From: Silene conica
Taxonomy: Eukaryota; Streptophyta; Magnoliopsida; Caryophyllales; Caryophyllaceae
Assembly (NCBI GenBank): GCA_029255685.2
Contig: CM055315.2
Coordinates: 49,691,358 to 49,755,357 of the forward strand
DNA length: 64,000 nucleotides
Direction: 5' to 3'
Shown here: positions 11,001-23,332 of the stretch, in pieces
How the letters are laid out: each line of letters starts with the position of its first letter
Position numbering within the stretch: the stretch's first letter is position 1
Position numbers and translations under genes: made by a program
Notes under the pieces: model-generated
What the model saw: the letters and a program-made list of their open reading frames with translations, nothing else
Told to the model about the DNA's origin: nothing
Database searches by the model: none

Positions 11001-12547
11001 GACCAGTTCTGACTCACAGCGTATGGGATCTTGTGGACCTGGTTCTGACCATGTATGAGAACAACGTATGGGATCTTGTGGACCTACCTGCAAAGGTACG
11101 CCCCCTTCAATGCAAATGGCTTTACAAGATAAAGCATGTCGTGGAAGGTAAACAAGATATCCATAAGGCAAGACTAGTTGCTAAAGGTTTCACCCAAGTG
11201 CCAGGCTTGCACTACGATGAGATCTTTGCACCCGTAGTCATGCTACGTTCCATTCGGATTATCTTAGCGATCGCCGCATTTCACGATTATGAAATATGGC
11301 AAATGGACGTTAAAACCGCCTTCTTAAACGGTTTTTTGGAGGAAGAGTTGTACATGGTACAACCCGAGGGTTTTATTGATCCAGTACATCCTAAGAAGGT
11401 TTGCAAGCTTAAGCGTTCCATCTATGGACTTAAGCAAGCATCGCGGAGTTGGAATCATCGCTTCGACCAAGTGATAAAAGATAATGGATTCGTTCGATCA
11501 GTCGAGGAACCATGTCTCTATATCAAGTCGAGTGGGAGCAAGATTGTCTTCCTAGTACTGTATGTCGATGACATACTCTTGATAGGGAATGACATACCTC
11601 TCCTTTCTTCGGTTAAAGCATGGTTGAAAAACTATTTCCAGATGAAAGATCTGGGAGAGGCACAGAGAATTCTGGGCATCCGTATCTACAGGGATAGATC
11701 ACGACGGATGTTGTCTCTCAGTCAGGAGTCTTACATAGATAAGATTCTAGAGAGATTCAGCTTGACGAACTCCAAGAAAGGGTTCCTTCCTATGACTACT
11801 GGGCTTCACTTGAGGAAGTCTCAAGAAGCTAAGACATTGGAAGAGAAAGAGCGCATGAGTCGGATTCCTTATGCTTCGGCAATAGGATCGATCATGTATG
11901 CCATGATATGCACACGTCCAGACGTTGCATATGCATTGAGTATGACCAGTCGATTCCAAGCTCATCCAGGTGAACAACACTGGATAGCCGTGAAAAACAT
12001 TCTTAAGTACCTACGGAGGACTAAAGATTGGGGATTGACTTATGGAGGCGACTCAACGCTCTGCGCCACAGGTTACGCAGATGCTAGCTTCCAAACGGAT
12101 CGAGATTACTCGAAATCTCAATTTGGATTAGTTTTTACTCTTAATGGCGCTGCTGTCAGCTGGAAAAGTTCTAAATAGAGTGTTACAACAGATTCTACGA
12201 CTGAGTCCGAGTACTATGCCGCCTCAGAAGCAGCTAAGGAAGCAATATGGATGCGTCAATTCTTACAAGGACTATCAGTAGTGCCTAGTTCGAATGACCC
12301 AATCACCGTTTATTGTGATAATAAAGGTGTCATCTTCCAAGCTAAGGAGCATAAGTCTAGCAACAAGGCTAGGCATGTACAACGGAAAGCTCATCTAATC
12401 AGAGATTACGTGGAGCAAAAGGAGATTTTCATTGATAAGATCACTACGGATGACAACATAGCTGATCCTCTCACTAAAGCATTACCACGTGATAAGCATG
12501 AAGGGCAAATTCATCCCATGGGAATTAGATGTGTTCCTAAGTTGTAG
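11001..12547 (+). pseudogene. Copia-2 reverse transcriptase and RNase H
   Basis: RVT_2 type RT: NVWDLVDLP, ARLVAKGFTQ, QMDVKTAFLNG, CKLKRSIYGLKQ and the catalytic YVDDILLIGND (11561-11593), then the RNase H region (TGYADASFQTD, TESEYYAASEA, YCDNKGVI, HLIRDYVE, IADPLTKALP). A TAG at 12176-12178 splits RNase H. At 11021-11086 a 21-bp segment occurs twice, 45 bp apart, disturbing the RT N-terminus. Final stop about 12547. Ends with ...MGIRCVPKL. Confidence 0.92.
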
Positions 12548-13409
12548 TACTCTTTTATGAATTCATGTAATAATTCATTTTCTCGTGTACTCTATTCAAC
12601 CTCATTGTTATGATATATAATGTTTTGTTTTTCATGTGGAATTGTACGCCAATTTTGAACACCACAAAGTGAACTGATTAACATTACATCGTTTTGGTCC
12701 TTGATTACCCACTTGAGCTGATAACTCAGGTAATCATTTTGTGACGTTGGTTGATGGTGGGTTCAACGAGCCGTAAGTCACGTGGATGACTGACCAATCA
12801 CAAAGGCGAGTTATACGGATATCTCGTAGGACACCCCGTGACAACGTTATGGAGTCCTAAATGTTTTATAACATTGGGTGCCAGGTCGTGGATAGGACCT
12901 CCATAGTGTTCCTTAGAGTCGAGTCTTTTGACTTTCAACTGTCTCTTGAGATTAAGGCAGATTTTGGGTAACTTTGGTTTCTTTCCCACGGTCATCGTAA
13001 TAGGGGCCAAGAGGATTTTTTCTGGGTTATTTCATGCTGCGTGATATCGGCAGGATTCGAGTTGAGGGAAATATCCAAACTCTTATCAGGATTTTATCAT
13101 TTCTCGGGGCCACTCGAGGAGTAGTAACTGAAATGCATGGCCATGCTCGAATACAGATTCGTTTTATCAGTTAAGTTACTCTCTAGTCGGGGAAACCACT
13201 CTTGATACAGATCGCTTGTAAGACACGACCTTTGCGAATGCGGATTTGCAAATTGTCTTACATTGAGTGGGAGAAATTTTAAAAGGATATGAGAATCGGT
13301 TATCGCACCTACACTTGTACGGACAAGTGGGAGTTTGTTGGAGGTTGTGTCCTCCGCATGTAGTGTGATAACGTCATTGCACAGACCCTTGTACGGACAA
13401 GTGGGAGAT
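12548..13409 (+). other. Copia-2 3' untranslated region and polypurine tract
   Basis: No supported gene. The functional polypurine tract TGGGAGAT (13402-13409) touches the 3' LTR and follows a small hairpin CTTGT-ACGG-ACAAG (13388-13401). About 75 bp upstream is a second copy of the arrangement: ACTTGT-ACGG-ACAAGT (13313-13328), GGGAGTT, then TGTTGGAGG (13335), which resembles an LTR start. Confidence 0.82.
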
Positions 13410-14401
13410 TGTTGGGGCTGGTGTCCTTGACAATTAAGTACAATGACTTATTAAATCTCTTTAAGGATCACAAGGGCATACTTCAGTATTATTATCAGTT
13501 GATCCATGTTTATCAATAACGGTTGGCTTGCTAGATAAGTTTGACGTTATTGTCATACGGATGGCGATGATCAACTGGTCCCTATACGTCACACTTATAG
13601 GACACGTTTGAGAGATGTGAAGGTATGAAAATACAGTCACATTTATGCCGGATACGACTAAACAGTTAGTCAGAGGTATTGACTATTAAATTAGTCAATA
13701 AGATGTTGAGATTTTTATTTAATACGGATTAAATAATTTTAGCTAATACGGATTACATGTTTAATTCGTAAAATTAAATATAAGAAGTTATATTTAATTA
13801 AATATTGATTTCGCGTATTAATATAAACAGTTATATTAATTTGGGTAATTATACAATATCGCAATTTTATCAGACCATTATTAATACATCGACTGCATTA
13901 ATATCTGATAACACGAGTGCGATTTATAAATAAAACCCGCGAATAATATTTAGCAAATCGGGTCGAACCACGCAAAGGAATAAGGTAAGAGTGGAAAAAG
14001 CCCACCCTTACCATATACCGTTCGGCCGACCCATATACTACAAAAGGAGAGTCTTTCTCCTTTTGTTAGTTACTGGTAATTCATAATTCTCACAATTAGG
14101 GTTTTTGGGAGCATTCTTCTCCCAAAAACTCAGATCTCACATCTAAAACCTCAATAGCTCTCCCCATATTGCAAGGCAATTGGAGAGTATTTTCTAGCAC
14201 ACGCGGCATCATCTCAAATCAAGTCTTGGGTGCAAGTTATAGGAGGGAATTTACTTTAATTCCTGTTCTTAGGCCTATTCAAGCAAGGACCCAAGGTTGT
14301 ACTCTTTTTCATGTTTTTATTTATCTTATGACAATAATCACAACTGTAAATTTCATTATAATCCTTCAAGTTTAGGGCGAATACATGCTATATTCCCCAC
14401 A
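13410..14401 (+). repeat. 3' LTR of copia-2
   Basis: 992 bp, near-identical to 5860-6851, ending TATTCCCCACA, followed by the TGAAC duplication and the interrupted RNase H of element A. Confidence 0.94.
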
Positions 14402-15601
14402 TGAACAACAGCAGCTAACTCAAGGTCATGTGTCGGATAGTTCACCTCGTGAACTCGCAACTGCCTAGATGAGTAAGTTATCACCTTACCACTCTGCATC
14501 AACACACATCCAAGCCCTAACATCGAAGCATCGCAATAAACATCGAAGTCAACTCCAATCTCTGGCAAAACAAGTACGGGAGCGAAAGTCAACCTAGTCT
14601 TCAATTCCTGGAAAGAGCTCTCACACTTGTCGGTCCAAAAAAACTTAGCTTCCTTCTTCAGTAACTGAGTCATCGGACGAGCTAACCTAGAGAAATCTTC
14701 AACAAATCGACGGTAGTAACCCGCTAAACCAAGGAAACTACGGATCTCTCCCACATCTTTGGGACTCTCCCAATCAACAACGGCCTCAATCTTCGCGGGA
14801 TCAACCATAACTCCCTCACTAGATATCACATGTCCAAGAAATGCAACCTTAGAAAGCCAAAACTCACACTTAGAGAACTTCGCGAACCACTTCTATCGAC
14901 GTAAAATCCCAAGAATCAATCGAAGATGCTCGGCATGCTCCTCATCGGTCTTCGAGTAAATGAGAATGTCATCAATAAACACCATAACACAAGTGTCAAG
15001 AAACTCACTAAAGGTGCGGTTCATCTGATCCATAAAAATAGCAGATGCATTAGTAAACCCAAAAGGCATAACCACAAACTCAAAATGCCCATCTCTGGTA
15101 CGAAAAGCAGTCTTCGCAATATCAGCCTCTCTCACTGGAATCTGATGATAACCCGATCGAAGATCAATCTTAGAAAACCTAGAAGCACCTCTCAACTGAT
15201 CAAATAAATCATCTATCCTAGGCAAAGCATATCTGTTCTTCACAGTCACTCTATTCAACTCTCTGTAATCGATGCAAAGTCTCATGGAACTATCTTTCTT
15301 CTTAACAAATAAAACTGGAGCACCCCACGGAGAAGCACTCGGTCTAATGAACCCTTTCTCGATCATCTCTTCCAACTGTTGCTTCAATTCCTTCAACTCT
15401 GGTGGAGCCATACGGTAAGGAGCCTTAGATATCGGTCCGGTACCTGGAACAAGCTCAATGGTAAACTCCACATCTCTCTCTGGCGGTATCCCTGGCAAGT
15501 CATCTGGGAAAACATCTGGAAACTCACGAACAATGGCTACATCCTCAAGCTTCGGTAGCGATGGCTTTGCAGCTGAAACAACACACAGGAAGGCTTGGCA
15601 A
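14402..15601 (-). pseudogene. Element A reverse transcriptase and RNase H, N-terminal part
   Basis: Ty3/gypsy [79 protein letters not shown] and the catalytic [11 protein letters not shown]. It runs into RNase H ([41 protein letters not shown]). A TAG at 14893-14895 replaces a sense codon between RT and the connection domain. Copia-2 splits the 3' end at 14402 and element C separates the 5' end from the protease at about 15606. Confidence 0.93.
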
Positions 15602-17016
15602 CCCTTTGATACCCGTCGTTGTAAGTGTCAAAGATAAGATTTATAAACCAAACTAAAACTATAGATAGTGATAGTAAGGGTCGAACCACAGAGAGACAAG
15701 GTTAATTATGTTTGCTAATTTTTAATCTATTAAGTAACAATAGAGAGGGGGTTTGATTGATTGCTGCTAAGTCTAAAACAAATATAAAATAAAACAAATA
15801 AATAAAGATGAGAATAAACTATGATAAAAGAGATGCTAGGATGTTTGGGTAATAAATAGCTAAGATAATATAAATCCTAAGTCAACATGTATTGCAGTCG
15901 CGTAAGGGGTGTAACATATCCTTTAGGTCTATGCTACCTAATAGCTCCTTTCGGCCTATGCTATTAGTTCCTAGGTCTCACAATTATTGGGTGTCAACAA
16001 TAAGGGTGATTCCTAAATTCTAGGTCACATACCTTTCAGTCTTAAGTAACCTAGCCGTCTTAAGAAGTAAACCGATGCCCTTCCCATATCTCTCAATCTT
16101 GGGTAGGTCATTACTAACATCCTACAAGTCTCCTTTTGGTCTCATTGTAGGTTATTATAGTCTACAAATTAAAGCGAAACAGAATTCAAACACGAGTCGG
16201 TCGACCGACCAACTACCCCGGTCGGCCGACCTCCTGCCTGCAATACGTCGATTCAGAATTTATACTACCTTCGCATATTTACTCCCTACATCCTAACATA
16301 TGAAATTAGCTACTCATAACTATTGAAATAATAATAAAAATAGGAATAAACATGGAAGTTATAAAGAACATCCATCTAAACATGCAATAATAATAAAGGC
16401 TTGGGATTCTAACTTAAACGTATGCAATAATCATAAACTAACAATAATAAAACAGAAATTAAGAGAGGAATTACCGGAAATAAGGATTAAGGCGGAAAAG
16501 AACAAGCTTTATTGATTAATGTTGAAAGATTGATGATGAACAATGTATAAAACTAAAGAAAAGTGTGTGATGATTATGGAAAGATTAAAACTAAAACTAG
16601 ATGTGAGATTTGATAGGTAAAACTGAATGAGTAACCCTCATCACGTAATTTAGCTTAAATAGGCGGAAATAAAGAGTTTCCTAATGACCTAAACACTTTA
16701 ATGGGCTTCGCGGAAACTTCTAGGTCTGCTCTGAGGTCGGTCGACCCAATTAGTAGGTCGGTCGACCTCCTGTCAGGACTGCAGCGCGTGTCGATCTTAA
16801 AACAGCTGCCATTTCTTCGTTACTCATCGTAATCAAGCGATTCTTGCGGCGTTGAAAAGCTAAGAGGATAAGATTTCACCTCCAACTGGAATCACTCCAT
16901 TATCTGCTCTAGAAATCGAGATATAACCATTTGAAACAGGCTGCAACATCGTGGATCGATTCTTTGCTTGTTTAAAGCCATCTACAGGACTTGAAATGTG
17001 CGCTAGGCTTCGTTCC

Positions 17017-18163
17017 TGTAACATCCCCATTTATTCAAGAGCCTTTAGCACGACATTCTCGAATAAATAGAGCTGTTACCATCTCGGAAAGTCCGAGGTA
17101 GTGAATAGCAAAGTAAAACAATACAAAGTACTTTATATAAAACCGATAGAATTTAAACTTTGATGTTACAGGGACTACATGTGAGAATAAAAGTACAACT
17201 GACGGCTACTCTATAAGTGATATAGATCTAAGTCGGTCCCAAGTCCGCATCTCTCATTCCCGTCCCAGCTACTAGCTCAACTGTCTCTTTCCTGTAGAAT
17301 CTACTCCCCATTCCGGATCATTGTAGGTGTCACACGAATACACAGGGTCAACCACGAGGTTGAGTAGAAGACAGGTAAGCAAACAAACATTATTATAAAT
17401 AAGAATTCAATCATCTCCACTCCGAATCACAAGGCCCAATTACTCCGCACCGATCACAAGGCCCATTAACTCCGCACCGATCCAACGCCAAATAAACTCC
17501 GCACCGATCCAACACCAAATAAACTCCGCACCGATCCAACACCAAATAAACTCCGCACCGATCACAACGCCCATTAACTCCGCACCGATCACAAGACCCA
17601 TTTCTCATCACCTCATATCGTATCGCAGAATATATAATCAAATATCACAATATACCAATCAAATATTAATATAAATAAACATGGTTATCATCAAATAACA
17701 ACAGAGTAATCATTATTATATACACCGTATTTCCCCTACCTCACTTGCAGTACGACAACCGGACAGCTGCTAGAAACATCCCACTTCGAATTCCGCTCCT
17801 ATAAATAATACTTACTATCAATTTCTATTCATACTAACAACACTACTAAATGCTCATTCATCATACTTATAATTGATTTATTCCTGACACAGTATATATA
17901 TCCACAACAAACCCGTAACCATGTGTTAATCATTAAACAAGCAATTGTCACAATATTATATCTCTTATCGATATATTAAACAATCGTCCAACATCATTAA
18001 CAATTACCGTACACCAATAATTGACACTTACTAAATGTAGTATACTTATTCCACCAAACAATTTATTACTAACTTTGATAAAATAAAATAATCAAATATG
18101 AATATTAATTTTACTACCAACAATATCAACAACAATATTAATACCACTAATAGCAATACTATC

Positions 18164-18208
<45 letters not shown>

Positions 18209-19477
18209 TGATAAAGAAAGTGGCGTGATTCATGTTGAAACAATGACAATACCGCGAAGGACTAACACCTCTACTTCGACAATACTCGCGCGCTCGAAAA
18301 CAGCCCCATATACCACCACATAACACCACTACCACCACCGACAACCACCGTACACCAGTCTCCCAACCACCTGCTACCACCGACACTCCTACCCAACCCT
18401 CGACACTCACCAATGGAACGGACCAGAGCCTAACCGGGCCTGGTTCCCACCTGAACCGATAGAATTCGTATGGAAAAACCCCCACTGTCGACACCTTCCA
18501 GCGGCCCTAGCATCGCCTGAAACCACCACCTATTCCACCCCTGACACAGAACCCATACGCGACAGTGGTACCACCGTGTCGACCTCCCCCGAGTCGACGG
18601 TGGTACCACCTTCAACACCCCTGCCCTTACACACCAAACTAAAACCGTAACTACTTAGGACAACAAACACCCCCTTAGACATCTACCCTACCGGTTATAC
18701 CCACCGTGACCACCACCACAGCACTCCCCAGACCACCACCAGTCAACAACCACCAACCACGTGCATAGGGAAAGCATCTAAACCAATATTAAAACGTATA
18801 CACCCAGACCCTACTTAAGGTGTTCGACGGAATTCTTGTGACAGGCGGCAGAAAACAGCCCTGCCTGGTGTTCTTCGGTGGATGATGAAGGTACGACTGT
18901 GGTTAGACACGACTCCCAAACCCCATAGTTCATTATTGTACGAGAGTCAGCCACAAAACACAAAGACACGACTTAAACTAATAGATAGAAAAGACGTAGA
19001 CAGAACATTATGAAAGAACGACGTGCTGACTTACCTCCCTCTCAAGTGTTTCGACCACCCTTAGACCACCTTATGACCACCGTGAGAACCTCCTAATCAC
19101 TTTCTGTTGTGGTGGCTGCAGATGTGTGGTGTTGGATTGCAGATTAGGGTAGTCTAGGTTTTAGGAATTGTGTTCAAAAGTGACGGCAGTAGGTAGGGTT
19201 TATAGTTGTTTGAGGAAAACACCAACGTGGCCTATAGTTTTTCTTACAAAACGAGGCCCATGGCCATGCTGCCACAGGTCCTAGGTTCGAGCCTCACCAA
19301 CACCACACTACTATTATTATCATTTGATGGCTAGGTTCCCATTTCGAAACCCACCGAAGTCTAAAACGCTTAACATAAAACGAGTGTACACTAGCTTGTT
19401 GAACGAGCAATTATAAATAATTATATCATCTACCCATAAAATTATTATATTTAATAATAATAATACGGGTTATTACA
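17017..19477. mobile_element. Solo LTR G (2461 bp)
   Basis: TGTAACATCC to TTATTACA, flanked by GTTCC (17012-17016, 19478-19482). The first few hundred bases resemble the LTR of element F (37653 on), so G is a diverged member of that group left after LTR-LTR recombination. No primer site, polypurine tract or internal region. Contains a minisatellite (17418-17605), an AAT microsatellite (about 18160-18207) and GGT/CCA-rich sequence. No supported gene. Confidence 0.88.
17418..17605. repeat. Minisatellite in solo LTR G
   Basis: About seven units of 24-29 bp sharing ACTCCGCACCGATC followed by ACAAGGCCCATTA or CAACACCAAATAA. The two unit types alternate in blocks. The ORF across it (17411-17641) is a by-product. 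Confidence 0.85.
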
Positions 19478-19676
19478 GTTCCTTCTTGTCCTTAGTCATG
19501 AAAAATCCCGAGGGCATAAATTTGGTATAAAATCGTCCCTTTTCCGCATAAATCTGCAAAAGAGCATAAAAATACGAAAGTAGACAATTGTTGGGATATA
19601 AATGCTAAAACATCGTAAATGAGCTCTAAAATGCGTGTGAAAATAGATGTAAAACATCATAAAATAGACACGCATC

Positions 19677-19714
19677 AAATTCCCCAAACCAAACCTTGCT
19701 TGCCCTCAAGCAAG
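19677..19714 (-). promoter_or_regulatory. Polypurine tract of C with upstream AGGG-loop hairpin
   Basis: Minus strand: a perfect eight-pair stem CTTGCTTG-AGGG-CAAGCAAG (19695-19714), then 18 nt with TTTGGTTTGGGGAATT, then the 3' LTR. Same layout and spacing as in elements A, B, F and the TRIM although C belongs to another gypsy lineage. Confidence 0.85.
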
Positions 19715-21961
19715 AAATAGACTCGATCTTAACTAATGGAACGATTTCAATCTCAGAGTGAAATTTACATGTTAGCCTAAACCAATGCCAAGTACAAAAA
19801 TGAGAAAGTATTGAAATCATGCAAACGAGTTATGGTGTCGTCAAACTTTGCAAAAATAGAGTCGATAGAGACTTTATACCATGGACTCTCGCGGTACGCT
19901 CGAGACACTCATGAAGCAAAGGGTGAGTATTGTAAAAGATAGAAAGAAGTAAATTGTAATGACACTCACCTAACTGCGACCCATGGAAACATGCCTGCAA
20001 TCTAACATGAATAAGAATTCTACAACTATGTATAACAAACCCATTAAGTGACTCGGATACATGCAATTGAGGTAATGAAAGATATGTGAGGTAAAAGGTA
20101 AAAAGTGGTTAAGATGCTTTTGGATATGTGGGGTTAGTAGCCAAGCTAGTAAAACCGATTTCCAACAACGTATTTCACAATTCTTAATATTAAGGAAGTG
20201 CTCTTTTGTGGCACAACTCTCACATTATATAGAAAAGGACTCCCAAATATTTTTGGATGAAGTACGGGAGTGATAACACATAAAAGAAAGGGGATTTGGA
20301 ATGAATTTTTTTCATTCTGATGCTGTCAGGTGGTCGGCCGACCCATGAAGGTGGTCGGTCGACCGACTTTCTGCTGTATATTTTGATTTTTTCGTCTTCG
20401 TTTTTCTTTTCTTTCTTTCTTTTTCTGAACTTTTCTGTTCTTTTTCTTTTCTTTCTTTCTTTCTTTCTTTCTTTTCTTTCTTTCTTTTTCTTTCTCTTTT
20501 TGCTCAAGATAGCATATAAACCAAGATGCCTCAAAAGTTAAACCAAAGACCACAAATACTAGCTTAGGAGGGTAGGCTAAGTATGGGATGTAGTTTTGGG
20601 GGAATAAAAAGGCAAATTTGGCTATGTAGGGCACATGGGTAAATAAGAGAAAAGGGATCCCAAATGCACGTATCAAGATTCACAAAACGAGATAGTAAAA
20701 CAAGTATATAGCAATTCAAGTTCATGATTATGCATATTGATGTAACATGTTCCAAGGGGAGTACTACTACTCACATCCTAGACAACTGGTTTAAAAATGA
20801 AACTAGGAATAAGGTTCTAAAACTCAGAATGTATAGTAGGTTGCCAAGGTATAAGTCAAGTCTCAAGATATACAAATAGTTTGACAAAAACTCGTAGATA
20901 TGCAAAAGACTCTCATACTAAAACAAGTTAGCAAGGCAAGGTAAAGGCATAAACATGTAGGATAGCAAAATCATCCTTGAAATACTCTCGTTCCGACTCG
21001 ACCTATATGCTAAAATAAACGTGCATTTTTTTTGGAATTTTTGAATTTTTTTTTTTTTTTTGGATTTTTTGTATATGCAAGGAAAAGAAAAGAACGATGC
21101 AATATGGAAATGCAATAAACGTGTGACAAAATGCAACGCATGTGACACGAAACCATTCCCCAAACTAACCCGCACAATGTCCCCATTGTGCATTAGCCTA
21201 AGTAAAGGTTTCACAAAATTAAAGAGAAGATGCAAGGAAAATAAAAACCAAGGAAAAACTGGAAAGAACTCACTGGATTATGAGGCGCATGAGAAAAACC
21301 TCCCCAAACCAGTGTAAGCTGGGAGGTTTTGGTGGCTAGCAGTGCCACTCAAATACCCAAGATGGTTGCACGATTTCAAGGAAGAAACGAACAGACTGTG
21401 ACAGATGGGCAGGTCGACCGACCCATGTATTAGGTCGACCGACCTTCCTGCAGAATGCAGGAACTCCAGGAATGCAGAGACTAGGTCGGCCGACCCATAT
21501 CTCTAGTCGGTCGACCCCTCTGCTGCACTGCACCCTTCTTTTCTTCGGAAATAACTTGTATTAACCAAGTCATTCTTCTCTAAACCTGAAAAATCATCAT
21601 ATATGCGCCCAACAAATGCGCAAGATCCCAGAACCAAGTCTAAAAAGTCTCAAAATATAGCAACAAAACAAAGAGAGTCTAAGTCTAAAAACAAGAACAA
21701 AAAAAAAAAAATAGTCCAAAAAAAAAATGAAATAAAACGCTTGACTAGCACTACGACTCAGCAGCAAGATACCCCAAAGTAGGGCACGCTAAAAGAGGTT
21801 CTTTCAGCATTATGGACCGCTACTCTGGGCTTCCAGACAACAGGCCTAGATGGAGGAAGGGTATCTGGTGTCGCGTAAGCTATGGCACGCTTCTTTACTT
21901 TGCCTGGCCTATCTTCTTCAGCAACTTGCTCCAATTTTGTCTCAGTAGTATCACCAGGATC
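19715..21961 (-). other. Long 3' non-coding region of element C
   Basis: About 2.2 kb without a supported gene. It contains paired GGTCGRYCGACC boxes at 20332-20367, 21412-21444 and 21483-21516, a CTTT-rich tract at about 20400-20502 (purine-rich on the element strand), and T- or A-runs near 21026-21060 and 21700-21728. ORFs at 20220-20676 are translations of the simple repeat. Confidence 0.75.
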
Positions 21962-23182
21962 TCATATGCCCTCTTTACCATGACCTGCAGCAACAGAAAT
22001 AATAGGATGGTCCTCCAATTTTCTCTTAAGCTTAAGGCCCTTGATGATCTCCAAGATTTTTCCGAACTGATGCTCCAATTTTACTTTCTCCAAATGATCC
22101 GGATACGGGACTGCAATGCTTGTCGCAGAATCAACAATCTTTGGCTCTTTTAACTTCAGAATCTCCGTCGAGGCATTGATGAGAGGAGAGTCAGGTAGCT
22201 GAGGAGGCGAACCCACAATCTGCTCAGGTAACGCGGTCGGTCGACCTGGTATACTGGTCGATCGACCAGGTGCTGTATTATCGAAATTTTTCTGTTCTGC
22301 AGAAACTAATCTCACATCAGGTGTCGAGGTCGGTCGACTTGATGTTGTGGTCGGTCGACCTTCTGACCTGTGCACGAGATCAGTTTCTTCGTTCTGAACC
22401 ATGGCAGAATCATCCTTTGGGGTTGGTCCCTCATAAGCTTTCTCAAGTTCTTCAGAACGGGCATTATTGGATGTTTCAAGTGCGGCAACATGACTTATTT
22501 CAATACTTGTTTTCAGTGAATTCCCACGTGAATTTCCATTTTCAGTTCTATGAACCGCCAACTCCTCAATAAAATCCTAACCCTTGTCATAAGCTACATT
22601 ATGAAATCCACCGTTTGTAGCTGAATCAAGGATGACTCTATAGTCATCATACAAAGAGTTATAGAATTGGTTGCAAAGGTACCACTCCTCAAAGCCGTGG
22701 TGAGGAACGGATCGAACCAACTTCTTAAAACGGGCCCACGCTTTATGAAATTCCTCATCAGGTCCTTGCTGGAACATAAAAATTTGAACTCTCATAGCAT
22801 TGGTTTTCGCTGGCGAAATGTACTGTTTGCAGAAAGCCAATGCCAGAGATGTCCAATCTGTAACTCTAGCTGCTACCTTATCAAGGTAGCGAATCCATTC
22901 ACGCGCAAAATGTTTCAAGGAGAAAAGAAACAACTTGTCCTTAACCTCATCTTGCGCCACTCCAGCCGGTATGGTTATGGAACAACAATAATCTGTAAAT
23001 AGTTCCAAATGCTTCAAAGGATCTTCATCCGGTAGACCTGCAAACTGTTTTTGCTCCACCAATTCGATATAGGAAAGACGAATTTCAAAGGGGATAGTAA
23101 ATTCCTGTGGAAGGTGGTGTGCTGCTGGATGAAGATTACCAGAAATAGTAGACATGATTGCAATAGCACTGAGAGTACTCAA
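21962..23182 (-). pseudogene. Element C gag (Tat/Athila-like)
   Basis: Retrotransposon gag, the structural protein of the particle. Recognisable Retrotrans_gag features: FAGLPDEDPLKHLELF, LFLFSLKHFAREWI, ISPAKTNAMRVQIFMFQQ, EEFHKAWARFKKLV, PHHGFEEWYLCNQFYNSL. The first part ends at a TAG (22577-22579) after YDKG, but the same frame continues at once with DFIEELAVH, as expected for this family, down to 21962, so one nonsense codon breaks a frame of about 406 codons. The C-terminal part is unusual: two paired GGTCGRYCGACC boxes (22234-22268, 22327-22361) sit inside the frame and encode Arg-Pro-Thr / Arg-Ser-Thr repeats. No zinc knuckle seen. Confidence 0.87.
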
Positions 23183-23309
23183 GTCTTCCTCTCAAAAACC
23201 TGTCTTCTAAAACTAAACTAGAAGAAAAGGTAAGTAACGGTCTTAAAGAACCGAAGTTCCTTAAGACAAGGAAAATAAACTAAAAACTAACAAACAAAAT
23301 TATACCGTC

Positions 23310-23327
23310 TCCCCGGCAACGGCGCCA
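23310..23327 (-). other. Primer-binding site of element C (tRNA-Asp)
   Basis: The plus strand reads TCCCCGGCAACGGCGCCA, the 3' end of plant tRNA-Asp(GUC) as I recall it; its complement on the element strand is the primer site. It lies 5 nt from the 5' LTR. It is not a tRNA gene. Confidence 0.9.
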
Positions 23328-23332
23328 AAATT

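Larger units (their letters stand above)
5860..14401 (+). mobile_element. Copia-2: Ty1/copia retrotransposon with both LTRs
   Basis: An 8542-bp element flanked by TGAAC (5855-5859 and 14402-14406). Both LTRs are 992 bp and by eye differ at about eight positions, so it is a recent insertion. Order: LTR, tRNA-iMet primer site, 1.67-kb leader, gag-PR-IN-RT-RH in one frame (copia order), polypurine tract, LTR. It is the same family as copia-1. The polyprotein has at least five premature stops despite the young LTRs. Confidence 0.95.
15607..19676 (-). repeat. 3' LTR of element C, interrupted by solo LTR G
   Basis: LTR parts 15607-17016 and 19483-19676 (1604 bp together) match the 5' LTR in length and sequence. 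Two paired GGTCGRYCGACC boxes lie at 16197-16231 and 16735-16767. The ORF 16075-16296 is only a translation of the box region. Confidence 0.92.

Noticed and set aside
20220-20676. Lys/Arg/Glu-rich and Phe-rich ORFs
   Set aside because: They come from a CTTT simple repeat read in different frames.
21812-22572. Plus-strand ORFs of 113 and 100 codons
   Set aside because: Antisense to the better supported gag frame of element C.
23310-23327. Possible tRNA-Asp gene
   Set aside because: Only the 3' 18 bases are present, next to an LTR; it is a primer-binding site. The same holds for 53085-53102.
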